From: Marinococcus halotolerans DSM 16375
GTDB taxonomy: Bacteria > Bacillota > Bacilli > Bacillales > Marinococcaceae
DNA: 64,000 nucleotides
Direction of reading: 5' to 3'
NCBI RefSeq assembly: GCF_000420725.1
Contig: NZ_ATVM01000006.1
Location: forward strand, 87,598-151,597
The translations under genes and the position numbers were made by a program. Below the pieces are notes generated by a model. It was not told where the DNA came from, did no database searches, and worked only from the letters and a program-made list of their open reading frames with translations. Of the stretch, positions 16,881 to 25,793 are shown one piece after another. Each line of letters begins with the position of its first letter. The stretch's first letter is position 1.

Positions 16881-17636
16881 TTATTGAAAAATAGCGGTAT
16901 ATTGAAAGCCGAGCCGTTCGTAATTCTGCATGCGGTACATGTCGCGGGGAGTGTCCTCCTGATCAGCCACAAGAAAGATTGCTTTACCCGGGAAAAGGTT
17001 CATGGCAGACTGCTGCAGGGCGTGGCCGATGCCTTTTCGCTGTAGCTCGTCGTGTACGAACAGATTATCCATTTCTACCGCATGGTCGCCGGCAATCAGT
17101 TCTACGAAGCCGGCCGGGCGGCCGTGGTAGTAGGCGATCAGCTGGATAAACGAAGCATCATGAAACTGCTGCTCGAGTATGTGTTGCTTTTGGGCGGCGT
17201 ACGCTTCGCCGAGAGGGAGGTCCTGCTCAAGCTGCATAGCGAGAAATACGGGCAGGTTTTCAACGTCGACACGCTGGATATCGCATCCTTCAGGGGCAGC
17301 TTTTCGCGGAAAATCATCCGGCCGGATGGCATACAGCTCCATCACGCTTACATCATAGAGGGAGCTGTGCAGATACTGATTTAACGCCCGGGGCATCTCT
17401 GTATTCGGCGGAAAATGGAATTTTAAATGTTTTAAGCCCCGGGTCCTGTGAAAGTTGCGCAGGTAGGCTTCGACCTCCTGGAAATAATCAGGATCCGGCA
17501 TCTGTTTAAATGAAATAAAGTTGCTGTCAAAGTGATCCTTCCATTTTTCGGAATGATAGTGACGGTAATTGCGGTGGTCTTCGATGAGCGTTCCCGGAGT
17601 ATGCACGTGGTGAAACGTAATAGGAAGCACAAACAT
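16881..17636 (-). CDS. GNAT-family N-acetyltransferase
   Basis: 251 aa. The C-terminal half (approx. 120-251) is a GNAT domain with the acetyl-CoA loop in ELQRKGIGHALQQSA (motif A, Q/R-x-x-G-x-G/A) and strand beta-4 in AVEMDNLFVHD. The N-terminal 115 residues look like a second, degenerate GNAT-like lobe. It acetylates an unknown small molecule or protein in the cytoplasm. Start at 17636 behind AAAGG. Confidence 0.82.
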   Translation of the reverse strand: MFVLPITFHHVHTPGTLIEDHRNYRHYHSEKWKDHFDSNFISFKQMPDPDYFQEVEAYLRNFHRTRGLKHLKFHFPPNTEMPRALNQYLHSSLYDVSVMELYAIRPDDFPRKAAPEGCDIQRVDVENLPVFLAMQLEQDLPLGEAYAAQKQHILEQQFHDASFIQLIAYYHGRPAGFVELIAGDHAVEMDNLFVHDELQRKGIGHALQQSAMNLFPGKAIFLVADQEDTPRDMYRMQNYERLGFQYTAIFQ

Positions 17637-17664
17637 CAGGCCTTTCGGTGTGTAATAAAAAAAT

Positions 17665-18375
17665 CTACTTTACGGGAGCAGTTACAATAATAATTGTACT
17701 TTTGTCTTTTTCAAAATTCCAGTCGATGAAGATGTCCTGCACCTCTGCCCCTAAAAGGTCGGTAAACAAATCCTCTTCCATAAATAGTTCTTTTTCGAGC
17801 TCGCGTTTGGCAATTTTTAAAACATTGTCGTAGCCGAGAGCAATCAGCCTTTTTTCGATAGGGACGAGGATGCCGGTCCGGACAATCAGGGTCGTCCGGT
17901 TGTTTACCTGGACTGAGGAAACGTCGTCGGGCACGCGCTCTGCCCTGCTGCTTGTTTCCCCGATCACCTGCTCGAGCCTTTGTTTGTTTGGATAGTCTTT
18001 TTCAATCGGCTCCGAAGCCCTGCCGGCATTTTTATAGGACTCGGGCTTTAATCCGATAATGACGCCGGAGCGGCGGTCCATGTTCCAGTCGTAAAACAGC
18101 TCGTTTAATTCGATGCCGGTCGTGCTTTCCACATAGCGCTTCACTTCGGGAATAATTGTTTTCATCATGCTTTCCCGGAGTTCATGCACAGCTTCTGTGC
18201 CTTTATCTTCAAGCAGGTGCTCCTCGATGGAAGACATGAATTCGCGCAGGAAAATAATGGCGTGTGTCTCTCCGAGCGTCACATAGGCTGCCTGCGGTCC
18301 TCTTCCGAAAGAGTCCCGCAGCAGCCGGCCGACGTAGCTTGCGATGTCCTTCTGCTTCGCCTGAATATCAATCAC
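17665..18375 (-). CDS. DUF2294 domain protein (duplicated domain)
   Basis: 236 aa from a GTG at 18375 with AAAGGGG upstream. The protein holds two copies of a roughly 110-residue module. Each has a GRGP- or AERVPD-type start, a strand with R-T-x-I or H-A-I-I, and an end with LFYDWNMDRRSGVIIG or IFIDWNFEKDKSTIII. This matches DUF2294, a small domain found in Bacillales. Function unknown. It is adjacent to the GNAT gene on the same strand. Confidence 0.75.
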   Translation of the reverse strand: MIDIQAKQKDIASYVGRLLRDSFGRGPQAAYVTLGETHAIIFLREFMSSIEEHLLEDKGTEAVHELRESMMKTIIPEVKRYVESTTGIELNELFYDWNMDRRSGVIIGLKPESYKNAGRASEPIEKDYPNKQRLEQVIGETSSRAERVPDDVSSVQVNNRTTLIVRTGILVPIEKRLIALGYDNVLKIAKRELEKELFMEEDLFTDLLGAEVQDIFIDWNFEKDKSTIIIVTAPVK

Positions 18376-18583
18376 TGGAATTCCCCTTTATTTTTAAATT
18401 TTATAATATTCATCATAAAAAAGGTAGATATTTCATTATTTATATGATAATTTTAATATATTAATCATATGACCGTTAGAAATGAAGCTGATGGGTCGTG
18501 ACATTTGTCTTACGCAAAAGCAGGAACGTCAAAATTTCTATATTATCGGCCGCATGAGAAAAGACAGAGCGCTTTTTCTTCAC

Positions 18584-18620
18584 AGCCAGTATCAAGAGCT
18601 TTCTTGGTGCTGGCTTTTTA
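18584..18620 (+). terminator. Hairpin terminator in the leader of the 81-aa gene
   Basis: AGCCAG...CAAGA pairs with TCTTG...CTGGCT, followed by TTTTTA. It lies only about 30 bp upstream of the next start codon, so it is either an attenuator or the end of a short upstream RNA. Confidence 0.6.
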
Positions 18621-18650
18621 TTTCACTACCCTCTGGAGGAGATGAAAATT

Positions 18651-18896
18651 ATGGAGCTTCGGTACGCGTATTGGTGCAATAGAAAATTAAGTGAAGTTAT
18701 TGTCGGGCGTGAAACGGACCTGGATTATTTAAGGAAAAAAGGATACATGGTTTATCTCTGCTGCGACAATGCTGAACTGTATAATGCCGTAAAAAGCTAC
18801 CGGATGCAGGAGTGGATCATTACCATAGTATCTGAATTGCCCGAATTTTCCGAACTTCTCCATCGTGAATACACACGTGAAAATATGCGCGTGTAA
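18651..18896 (+). CDS. Hypothetical protein, 81 aa
   Basis: Start chosen at the ATG at 18651 because GGAGGAG ends 9 bp before it and touches an in-frame ATG at 18642. The product is a small soluble alpha/beta protein (YAYWCNRKLSEV, DLDYLRKKGYMVYLCCD, YRMQEWIITIVSELPEF). I do not recognise the family. It is preceded by a terminator-like hairpin. Confidence 0.55.
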   Translation: MELRYAYWCNRKLSEVIVGRETDLDYLRKKGYMVYLCCDNAELYNAVKSYRMQEWIITIVSELPEFSELLHREYTRENMRV

Positions 18897-18954
18897 TACA
18901 TTAATTTCGCCCAATCACTATAACACAGAAAGGGAAAAGAAAACATGCAGCTGG

Positions 18955-19581
18955 TTAAGAGAGCGCAGAGAGGAGACGGGCGAGGCCGCAGAAATGCTTT
19001 CGAATCACGGCTTCAAGTGACCGGTTATACAGGCTCGCTGCCGGATGATACAGGGGAAAAATCAGGTGGTGCTCCTGGCTCCATATGTACTCCTTCCCTG
19101 AAGCGCTCACCTGCCGGATAGGGGATGTAAAGTGTATGCCTGCGGTCTCCGGCATACGCGGCGAACGCCCGAGCAGTCGCCAGTACGGGGTGCGTCCCAT
19201 CGGACATAGAATCTTAGGCGCTGCCGAGCGGATTTCTTCGTCGAGCAGCGGGGCATGGGCCATAATTTCCTTTTGGTTTGGTGTGCGGTTGTACTTTCGC
19301 GGGGCGCCGGACGGTGTGGTGCCCCAGCGGTACGGACGGCTTTTGATTGTCCGGGTGACGTAGATGTCTTCCACCGGGTATGGAAGAAGCTCTAAATAGG
19401 AGAGAAACTGCCTTCCGGCGCGGCCGTCGTAAGGGCCGCCGCCCGTAATTTCCGTTTCTCCCGGCGCTTCCCCGATCATCATGACAACAGGATCAACCGG
19501 GTTTGGTCCATCGAGAAAGCCTTCACACCGGTGGCCTTCCATTCTTTTTTTCGCCTCTATCACTGCGGTTCTTGGCAGCAT
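18955..19581 (-). CDS. Uracil-DNA glycosylase family protein (paralogue 2)
   Basis: 208 aa from the ATG at 19581 with GAGGAG upstream. It aligns over its full length with the protein at 8132-8758: the same GEAPGETE motif 1, the same RKYNRTPNQKEI block and the same YHPAA...YNRSLE C-terminal motif. It again lacks the four Fe-S cysteines of true family 4 UDGs. The function would be removal of uracil or a related base from DNA. The two copies are about 10 kb apart and not tandem. Confidence 0.8.
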   Translation of the reverse strand: MLPRTAVIEAKKRMEGHRCEGFLDGPNPVDPVVMMIGEAPGETEITGGGPYDGRAGRQFLSYLELLPYPVEDIYVTRTIKSRPYRWGTTPSGAPRKYNRTPNQKEIMAHAPLLDEEIRSAAPKILCPMGRTPYWRLLGRSPRMPETAGIHFTSPIRQVSASGKEYIWSQEHHLIFPLYHPAASLYNRSLEAVIRKHFCGLARLLSALS

Positions 19582-19673
19582 GTGCGTCTCCTCCTGCATA
19601 CGTCCTGACTTTTGTATACCCGGGCGCGAAATATTCTATACTTGTGATAGGATATATAAAGGAGGTGGGGCGT

Positions 19674-20402
19674 GTGCAGCAGAAGCACATCATGTGGTTT
19701 GACATTATTTTTTACGTCGTCTTTCCAATCTTCATCTGGAACATGGCGCGGGACTATACAGGTGATTATATAGCGATGCTTATATCCTCGGTGCCGGGGA
19801 TTATTTATACAGTGTACCGCTTCGTACTGCTGAAAAAGGTGAATACGTTCGGGATTTATATGATTGCTACCCTGATTATCGGCACTGTTCTCGATCTTAT
19901 TGCCGGCGGCGGATTACAGCTTTTGTGGAATAATATCTACTACGATTTTGTTATGGGCGCATTTTTTATTTTAACCGTTATTTTTATGCGGCCGATCTGG
20001 CTCTTTTTCACTGTGGATTTTATGGAGCTTCAGGGCGGAGACCGCCAGCAGCTGAAAAAGCAGTTTTACGTGCGCAAATACTTATGGGTCTTCCAGGCGA
20101 TTACGCTTTTTTTCGCTCTGCGGGAATTTATTCTCGCGTTCGTTAAAATCTGGCTTGTGCAGAGCTACGGTGTGGAGGCCTTTGACGAAGGGATTATTCT
20201 GCGGCAGGTGCTTTCGTGGACCATGAGCTTTATTGCCGTTGTCGGGTTTATCTTTATTGCCAAGTGGCTGCATGAAGACGGCATCGATGCCGGTGAAATC
20301 ACAAACACCGGCCAGAATGACGAAAACGAAGAGCAGGACAACGAAGCAGAGGACGAGACGCCGGAAAACGAACGGGAAAAAGCATCTGAGCAAAGAACGT
20401 AA
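19674..20402 (+). CDS. Multi-pass membrane protein, VC0807-like
   Basis: 242 aa. Start assigned to the GTG at 19674, 6 bp after GGAGGTG; longer upstream frames would overlap the divergent UDG gene. Six or so hydrophobic segments, with a RPIWLFFTVDFMELQGGD motif after the fourth and an acidic C-terminal tail (approx. residues 205-242) rich in Asn/Glu. It resembles the poorly characterised VC0807 family. Function unknown. Confidence 0.65.
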   Translation: MQQKHIMWFDIIFYVVFPIFIWNMARDYTGDYIAMLISSVPGIIYTVYRFVLLKKVNTFGIYMIATLIIGTVLDLIAGGGLQLLWNNIYYDFVMGAFFILTVIFMRPIWLFFTVDFMELQGGDRQQLKKQFYVRKYLWVFQAITLFFALREFILAFVKIWLVQSYGVEAFDEGIILRQVLSWTMSFIAVVGFIFIAKWLHEDGIDAGEITNTGQNDENEEQDNEAEDETPENEREKASEQRT

Positions 20403-20429
20403 AAGCAGCCGCGAGTGGCTGCTTTTTTA
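20401..20429 (+). terminator. Terminator after the VC0807-like gene
   Basis: AAAAGCAGCC / GGCTGCTTTTTT hairpin. Confidence 0.85.
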
Positions 20430-20539
20430 GTTTGTCAGGCGTGAAGCACTAGTGGATGGAAACGGGTGGAAATGATCGCTGGAAATCGGTAAAATAGCAG
20501 GGACATCTTTGGTTTTCACAGAAAGCGGGCTGCATACAT

Positions 20540-21304
20540 ATGGATGAGTTTTCATTATCGATTTTATTGTTTTTGATTGTGATCGGTTTTCTCGCTGCGT
20601 TTGTCGATGCGGTAGTCGGCGGGGGCGGGCTGATTGCCATGCCGGCGCTTCTTTTTACCGGCATGTCGCCGCAGACGGCGCTTGGTACAAATAAGCTCGC
20701 GGGCACTATGGGCTCCGGGACGAGCATGATTTCCTTTCTCCGGCACGGCCAGATTAATAAGCGTCTTGTGTTTACGCTTTTTCCGCTGGCGTTTGTAGGT
20801 TCGGTCCTCGGCGTAATCGTCGTGCAGCGGATTCCTCCCGATATACTGGAGCCGATCATTTTAATTCTGCTTGTCGTCGTAACGATTTATACGCTTGCGA
20901 ACAAAAATCTGGGCAGCCTGTCCACCTTTCAGAGCATTACCCGGAAGGTGTGGCTCGTCGGTGCACTTGTCGCTGTAGTCCTTGGATTTTATGACGGCTT
21001 TCTTGGGCCTGGGACGGGCTCATTTTTGCTGTTTGCCTTTATTTTTCTTGGTTTTAACTTTGTCGAAGCTGCGGGAAACGCCAAAGTGCTTAATTTTGCA
21101 AGTAACATTGGCGGGCTGCTTACGTTTATCTGGTTTGATTCGATACATTACGCGTACGGCCTGCCAATGGGGATTGCTATGATTGCCGGCGCATACGCCG
21201 GGGCAAATGTCGCCATTAAGAAAGGCTCGGCCTACGTGAAGATGCTGTTTATCATTGTGACGATTGCTTTAATCGCTAAAAATGCCTGGGATTATTTGAT
21301 GTAA
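20540..21304 (+). CDS. TauE/SafE (TSUP) family permease
   Basis: 254 aa with about eight hydrophobic helices in two halves. Each half starts with the TSUP signature: FVDAVVGGGGLIAMPALL near residue 24 and FYDGFLGPGTGSFLLFAF near residue 150. The family exports sulfite, organosulfonates or related anions across the cytoplasmic membrane. The specific substrate is not shown by context. Single-gene unit with its own terminator. Confidence 0.88.
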   Translation: MDEFSLSILLFLIVIGFLAAFVDAVVGGGGLIAMPALLFTGMSPQTALGTNKLAGTMGSGTSMISFLRHGQINKRLVFTLFPLAFVGSVLGVIVVQRIPPDILEPIILILLVVVTIYTLANKNLGSLSTFQSITRKVWLVGALVAVVLGFYDGFLGPGTGSFLLFAFIFLGFNFVEAAGNAKVLNFASNIGGLLTFIWFDSIHYAYGLPMGIAMIAGAYAGANVAIKKGSAYVKMLFIIVTIALIAKNAWDYLM

Positions 21305-21332
21305 AAAGTCTTCGAACGAAGGCTTTTTTATT
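21303..21332 (+). terminator. Terminator of the TSUP permease gene
   Basis: AAGTCTTCG / CGAAGGCTT hairpin followed by six T's. Confidence 0.75.
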
Positions 21333-21436
21333 TGGTTTAAAATTTTTTTGAAAAAAAGTGATCCAATCAAAAACTTCGTTCGTAAACTGAGTAGTTCTTG
21401 CATAAAAGAATCATGCAGGTAAAGGGGGCAGGCGGT

Positions 21437-22141
21437 ATGAAGCAATGGATACCAGCAGTGCTTATAGCCGCTGTAGTCTCTATCGCTGTTGGCTTTGGGG
21501 TCACCGCCGTCCTTCCTGTATTTTCTCCGCCGCCGGAAACAGAAGTGCTTTCGGGGGAAGGGGCGGAGAAAGAAAAAGCTGCAGAAACAAAAGAAGCCCC
21601 GGCAGAAAAAGAAAGCACAGCCGGGGCAGAGAAAACAGCTGTTTCTGCTGAAAAAGAAGACTTATCGCTCTCCGACCCTGAGAAATTATCTGTTCCATCC
21701 ATCGATGTCTCGGCTCCTTTAGAGCCGGTAGGAGTGCTGGACAATGGGCAGATGGGCGTCCCCTCCACGGAAAACGGTGTAGCCTGGTTCGAGCTGGGCC
21801 CGGAGCCGGGAGAGAAGGGTAATGCTGTCATGGCGGGACATGTAGATAGTATCGATGGGCCTTCTGTATTTTACGATCTCGAAAACGTAAAAGCGGGGGA
21901 AGAGGTCCAGGTTACTAACGAAAATGGCCAGGAGCTCTTGTTTGAAGTCAGGCGTGTCGTGAGCTATCCGCGGGAGGAAGCTCCGATTGAGGAGATTTTC
22001 GGAAGCAGTGACAGCCGGAATTTGAATCTGATTACCTGCAGCGGCACGTTCGAACAGGAACACGGGACACATGATGAGCGGCTCGTCGTTTATACGGAGC
22101 TTACAGAAGAAAGCGAACAGATGCTTTTGGCAGCAGAGTAG
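21437..22141 (+). CDS. Class F sortase
   Basis: 234 aa from the ATG at 21437, behind AAAGGGGG. One N-terminal membrane helix (residues 5-30) is followed by an Ala/Glu/Lys-rich linker (about 31-78) and an extracellular sortase domain. Catalytic residues visible are His135 (AGHVDS), Cys201 (LITCSG) and Arg215 (DERLVVY). This is the class F layout. It would attach or process surface proteins at the outer face of the membrane. No LPxTG substrate is seen in the window, so its partner is elsewhere. Confidence 0.88.
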   Translation: MKQWIPAVLIAAVVSIAVGFGVTAVLPVFSPPPETEVLSGEGAEKEKAAETKEAPAEKESTAGAEKTAVSAEKEDLSLSDPEKLSVPSIDVSAPLEPVGVLDNGQMGVPSTENGVAWFELGPEPGEKGNAVMAGHVDSIDGPSVFYDLENVKAGEEVQVTNENGQELLFEVRRVVSYPREEAPIEEIFGSSDSRNLNLITCSGTFEQEHGTHDERLVVYTELTEESEQMLLAAE

Positions 22142-22156
22142 CACATCGATGGATAT

Positions 22157-22203
22157 AAAGGAGAGCGATTGAGCAACCGGGGCCTCAATCGCTCTCCTTT
22201 TAT
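22157..22203 (+). terminator. Terminator of the sortase gene
   Basis: AAAGGAGAGCGATTGAG pairs perfectly with CTCAATCGCTCTCCTTT. Confidence 0.9.
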
Positions 22204-22289
22204 TTGTGTTTGCCCGACTACGGTTGGGTTTGCCCTCCATCTCCGGTACAATAGAGGTTGCAGTGTGAAACAAGTAGGAGGGACCCAGC

Positions 22290-22925
22290 ATGAAAATAGT
22301 TGTATTTGGTGCGACCGGCAATAGCGGAAAACGTTTTGTCCGTAAAGCATTAAAAGAGGGCAGTGAAGTAGTGGTTTATGCCCGTCAGCCGGAAAAATTA
22401 TTAATTGATAACGAAAATTTAACTGTTCATGAAGGAAAAATTACGAATTACCAGAATGTCTATGACTCCCTGAAAGACGCTGATGCCGTGGTCAGCCTGC
22501 TCGGACGCAAGGAAGCGGCGAAGGGCACACCGCTCAGCACAGGCATGTCCCATATCGTGAACGCGATGCAGGAGCGGGGCATCAGCCGTCTTGTGGCAGT
22601 TACAAGCTCGGATGTGAAAACCCCGCAGGACGGCACGTCCAAACGGTTCAGCCTGCTCACGACCGGCTGGAAAATGGCGAAATTTAAAGGTTCAAATGAA
22701 AATGCGAAAGCCGCTGATATTATCCGGCAGTCAAATCTGGACTGGACCTTGGTGCGGGTGCCGGTGCTTTCCGATAAACCTTCCGGGGAAAACGCGCCGA
22801 CCGTAGGCTATCCGGGACGGCATGACCTGAAAAACACTCTCTACCGCCAGACGCTGGTGGATTTTCTGTACGAACAGCTTGAGGCGGGTGACTTTTCCAG
22901 GGAAGCTCCTGTGTTAAGCAACTAA
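22290..22925 (+). CDS. NAD(P)H-binding SDR-like protein (NmrA/YwnB type)
   Basis: 211 aa with the Rossmann motif VVFGATGNSGKRFV at the N-terminus. It has the atypical-SDR body seen in Bacillus YwnB (AVTSSDVKTPQDG, then SNLDWTLVRVPVL). It probably binds NADP(H); the reaction is unknown. Start at 22290 behind GTAGGAGGG. Single-gene unit. Confidence 0.82.
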   Translation: MKIVVFGATGNSGKRFVRKALKEGSEVVVYARQPEKLLIDNENLTVHEGKITNYQNVYDSLKDADAVVSLLGRKEAAKGTPLSTGMSHIVNAMQERGISRLVAVTSSDVKTPQDGTSKRFSLLTTGWKMAKFKGSNENAKAADIIRQSNLDWTLVRVPVLSDKPSGENAPTVGYPGRHDLKNTLYRQTLVDFLYEQLEAGDFSREAPVLSN

Positions 22926-22930
22926 ATACG

Positions 22931-22972
22931 CTAAAAAGCAGGACCGAAAAATTTTCGGCCCTGCTTTTTTTA
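22931..22972. terminator. Bidirectional terminator
   Basis: AAAAAGCAGGaCCGAAAA pairs with TTTTCGGcCCTGCTTTTT between convergent genes. Confidence 0.85.
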
Positions 22973-22979
22973 TTCTGTA

Positions 22980-24098
22980 TTATCCCCGCCACACATCTTT
23001 TGCGATGGCTACGACGTGCTCGAGCTTTTTCCACTGTTCGTCTTCAGTCAGAACATTGCCTTCCTCTGTCGAAGCGAACCCGCACTGCGGACTCAGGCAC
23101 AGCTGCTCAAGCGGTACATACTCGGAGGCTTCCATGATTCTTGCTTTCACGTCTTCCGCATTTTCAAGCTCTCCGCTTTTGGAGGTAATCAGGCCAAGCA
23201 CGACCTGCACATCCTCGCGGTTAATGAAGCGGAGCGGTTTGAAATCACCGGCACGATCGCTGTCATACTCGAGGAAAAAGCCGTCCACGTTGACGCTGCC
23301 AAACAAAATATCAGCTACCGGCTCGTAGCCGCCGGAAGAGATCCATGTGGAACGGAAATTGCCCCGGCAGATGTGCATTGTAATCGTCATATCCTCCGGC
23401 TTGTAGGCGATGGCTTCGTTGACCGCGCGTGCATGACGTTCCACCAGGGAACGGTGGTCGATGCCCTCCTGGTTCATCCGCTCCACCTGTTCCTCGGAGC
23501 ACAGATATGCCCAGGACGTGTCGTCGAGCTGCAGATAGCGGCAGCCGGCATCATAAAACGTCTGTATCGCTTTTTGATACGCCTTCGCCAGATCGTCGAT
23601 CATGTCTCCCGGACCGCTGTAAAGGTCGGTTTCAATCTCGCTTCGAAGGTGCAGCATATTCGGACTTGGGATCGTAAATTTTGCCTCGGTGCTGCCGGTG
23701 ATCTGATGAAGGTACCGGAAATCCTCGAGCATCGGATGCTTATCGCTGAAATCAATTTTCCCGGTCACTTTAATACCGCGGGCCTTCGTCTGCACGCCTT
23801 CAAACTGGATACCCGAGTCTTTATCGTAGGCTTCCACGCCAATTAAATCTTCAAGAAAGTCAAAGTGCCACCAGGCGCGGCGGAACTCTCCGTCTGTGAC
23901 AGCCTGAAGCCCTGTTTCTTTTTGCTTCTGAACGATGCGCTCGATTTCTTTATCCTCTACACGGCGCAGTTCGTCTGCGGAAATGGATCCATTCGCGTAG
24001 TTTTCCCGTGCTTCTTTAATAGCGGCAGTACGCAAAAGGCTTCCTACCTGGTCTGCCCGGTAGGGAGCTTTTGTCCGCCAGGATGCTGATTGTGCCAT
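22980..24098 (-). CDS. Cobalamin-independent methionine synthase-like protein (YxjG/YxjH type)
   Basis: 372 aa, equivalent to the catalytic C-terminal half of MetE, as in Bacillus YxjG and YxjH. Zinc-ligand regions are visible: HICRGNFRS (approx. residue 243) and LSPQCGFAS (approx. residue 339, Cys). It would transfer a methyl group to homocysteine to form methionine, but the donor for this short type is unsettled. Start at 24098 behind AAAGGAGAG. No S-box riboswitch was recognised in the short upstream region. Confidence 0.85.
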   Translation of the reverse strand: MAQSASWRTKAPYRADQVGSLLRTAAIKEARENYANGSISADELRRVEDKEIERIVQKQKETGLQAVTDGEFRRAWWHFDFLEDLIGVEAYDKDSGIQFEGVQTKARGIKVTGKIDFSDKHPMLEDFRYLHQITGSTEAKFTIPSPNMLHLRSEIETDLYSGPGDMIDDLAKAYQKAIQTFYDAGCRYLQLDDTSWAYLCSEEQVERMNQEGIDHRSLVERHARAVNEAIAYKPEDMTITMHICRGNFRSTWISSGGYEPVADILFGSVNVDGFFLEYDSDRAGDFKPLRFINREDVQVVLGLITSKSGELENAEDVKARIMEASEYVPLEQLCLSPQCGFASTEEGNVLTEDEQWKKLEHVVAIAKDVWRG

Positions 24099-24171
24099 AC
24101 TCTCTCTCCTTTAAAAACCATTGATGAAATATCTTGAAGCTTATCAAAATTTTGAATAGAAGTAAATTGCT

Positions 24172-24477
24172 TCAGAGAGAAACGAGGCGTGAAATAATAT
24201 ATAAAAACAATAAAAATAAAAGAAACAGAGCGATGCTTCCAGCGATCAGCGAATACAGGAAGCGTTTTTTATTTTTCTCTTCGGTATAAACGATGAAATA
24301 CCTCAGCCCTGCCACTGTGAGGCTGACAGGAAGGATGAGGACAAGAGGGTGGGTGATGTAGGCAAGAAGCTCGCTGGAGGTGAAAAAAAGCCGGATCGTA
24401 AGCAGGACGGCATAGACAGCCAGAACCGCAAGAGCAGAATTAATGTAGGTGTGGGCGCGTGTCGGCAAGCAAAACAT
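24172..24477 (-). CDS. Small membrane protein, 101 aa
   Basis: Three hydrophobic segments (about residues 12-32, 40-60, 75-98) and few charged residues except EEKNKKR between the second and third. The ATG at 24477 is immediately preceded by AAAAGG. A TTG three codons later (24468) would have better spacing and may be the true start. Family not recognised. Confidence 0.5.
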   Translation of the reverse strand: MFCLPTRAHTYINSALAVLAVYAVLLTIRLFFTSSELLAYITHPLVLILPVSLTVAGLRYFIVYTEEKNKKRFLYSLIAGSIALFLLFLLFLYIISRLVSL

Positions 24478-24579
24478 CCTTTTGACGTAATTTGTATCTA
24501 TTATAACAAATTAATATTCGTCCAGGCATGAGGTTTTACTGCGCTTAGTCGGGAAAATAGGTGCAGCATTATGTAACGT

Positions 24580-24614
24580 AAAAAGAACCCGCCCAATTTT
24601 AGGCGGATTCTTTT
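24580..24614 (-). terminator. Terminator of the aldo/keto reductase gene
   Basis: AAAAGAAcCCGCC / GGCGGaTTCTTTT hairpin; reads into T's on the minus strand. Confidence 0.8.
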
Positions 24615-24645
24615 GCGATAGATTGTTTTTGTTTGTAAATTAAAG

Positions 24646-25650
24646 CTATACGTCTGAACGTTCAGGCGGAGCATAAATATTTAATTGATTGTCCTGAAGC
24701 GAAGGAACGTGTTTAGCGAGAATATCTTCAATATGCTCCATTTCCTCCTGATCAAGTATCCAGCCGTCGACGCCCTCGGCTTCCTTGATCTGTTCCGGGG
24801 TCCGTGCTCCCCAGAGGCACATGCTGATGCCGGGATTTTCAAGCGTCCATCGTGCTGCAAGCTGGGCGATCGTTTTGTTTCGCTCGTGAGCAAACTCCTG
24901 CAGCTCTCTGACTGCTGCCAAATAGTAGTTTCTGCTGTTGTTCTGGTACAAGGGCAGACTCGCGCGAATGTCTTCATCAGTAAACGTGCTTTGGGCATCC
25001 ACCTTGCCGGTCAGAAGACTGTGGGCGAACGTGCCCCAGGTAATGCCGGCAATATGATTACGCTCTGCATATTCAAACCATGGCTTTAGTTCCCGCTGGA
25101 ACATATTGTACTGATTCTGCGTGGTATGCAGCGGAACGTACCGGCGTAATTCCTCCATCTCGTCCGGAGTGAAATTACTTACACCAACAGCGCGTATTTT
25201 TCCTTTTTCATAAAGCCTGTTCATTATTTCTCCCATTTGTTCCATGCCGGTTTCGTGGTCCGGCCAGTGAATTTGATATAAATCCAAATAATCCGTGTTC
25301 AAACGACGCAGCGTGTTATCTATTTCCGTTTCTACTTTATCCGGGCGCATGTCCCGGAAAAGCTCTTTATCTTCATTCCAGTTAACGCCGGGTTTGCCAA
25401 ACAATTGTACCTGGTCCCTTGCGATACCGGCCTGTCTTAATGCTTTGCCGATAAACGCTTCGGAGTTTCCGAGCCCGTAATCCGGTGCTGTATCAATCGT
25501 CGTAATCCCTGAATCGATCGCCTGCCGGACCGTTTTCACTGCGGCATCCTCGTCCGGCTCATTCTGCCACATTACGCCTCCCATTGCCCATGTGCCTAAG
25601 CCTACGCGGGACACTTCTATATCTGTTTCTCCTAATAAAATTCGTTCCAT
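24646..25650 (-). CDS. Aldo/keto reductase
   Basis: 334 aa TIM-barrel enzyme. Catalytic tetrad residues are visible: Asp and Tyr in DTAPDYGLGNSE (approx. residues 53-64), Lys in LFGKPGV (approx. 85) and His in YQIHWPD (approx. 128). NADPH-site residues lie in the C-terminal WGARTPEQIKE stretch. It reduces aldehydes or ketones in the cytoplasm; substrate unknown. Start at 25650 behind a weak G-rich site. Confidence 0.9.
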   Translation of the reverse strand: MERILLGETDIEVSRVGLGTWAMGGVMWQNEPDEDAAVKTVRQAIDSGITTIDTAPDYGLGNSEAFIGKALRQAGIARDQVQLFGKPGVNWNEDKELFRDMRPDKVETEIDNTLRRLNTDYLDLYQIHWPDHETGMEQMGEIMNRLYEKGKIRAVGVSNFTPDEMEELRRYVPLHTTQNQYNMFQRELKPWFEYAERNHIAGITWGTFAHSLLTGKVDAQSTFTDEDIRASLPLYQNNSRNYYLAAVRELQEFAHERNKTIAQLAARWTLENPGISMCLWGARTPEQIKEAEGVDGWILDQEEMEHIEDILAKHVPSLQDNQLNIYAPPERSDV

Positions 25651-25744
25651 TAATTATTTCCCCCACTCGGGTTGTATTTAATATTAGCTTTTACCCATGC
25701 AGAAGAATGATTCAAACAAAGAATAATGTCATAAGGGAATGTTG

Positions 25745-25780
25745 GTAAAAAAGTCTCCCACCGGCCAGGCCAGGGGAGAC
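25745..25780 (-). terminator. Terminator of the hemolysin III gene
   Basis: GTCTCCC / GGGGAGAC hairpin followed by a T run on the minus strand. Confidence 0.75.
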
Positions 25781-25793
25781 GAAGGAGGATTAA

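Noticed and set aside
18482..18682. 66-aa protein overlapping the leader of the 81-aa gene
   Set aside because: No ribosome site, and its frame runs through a terminator hairpin.
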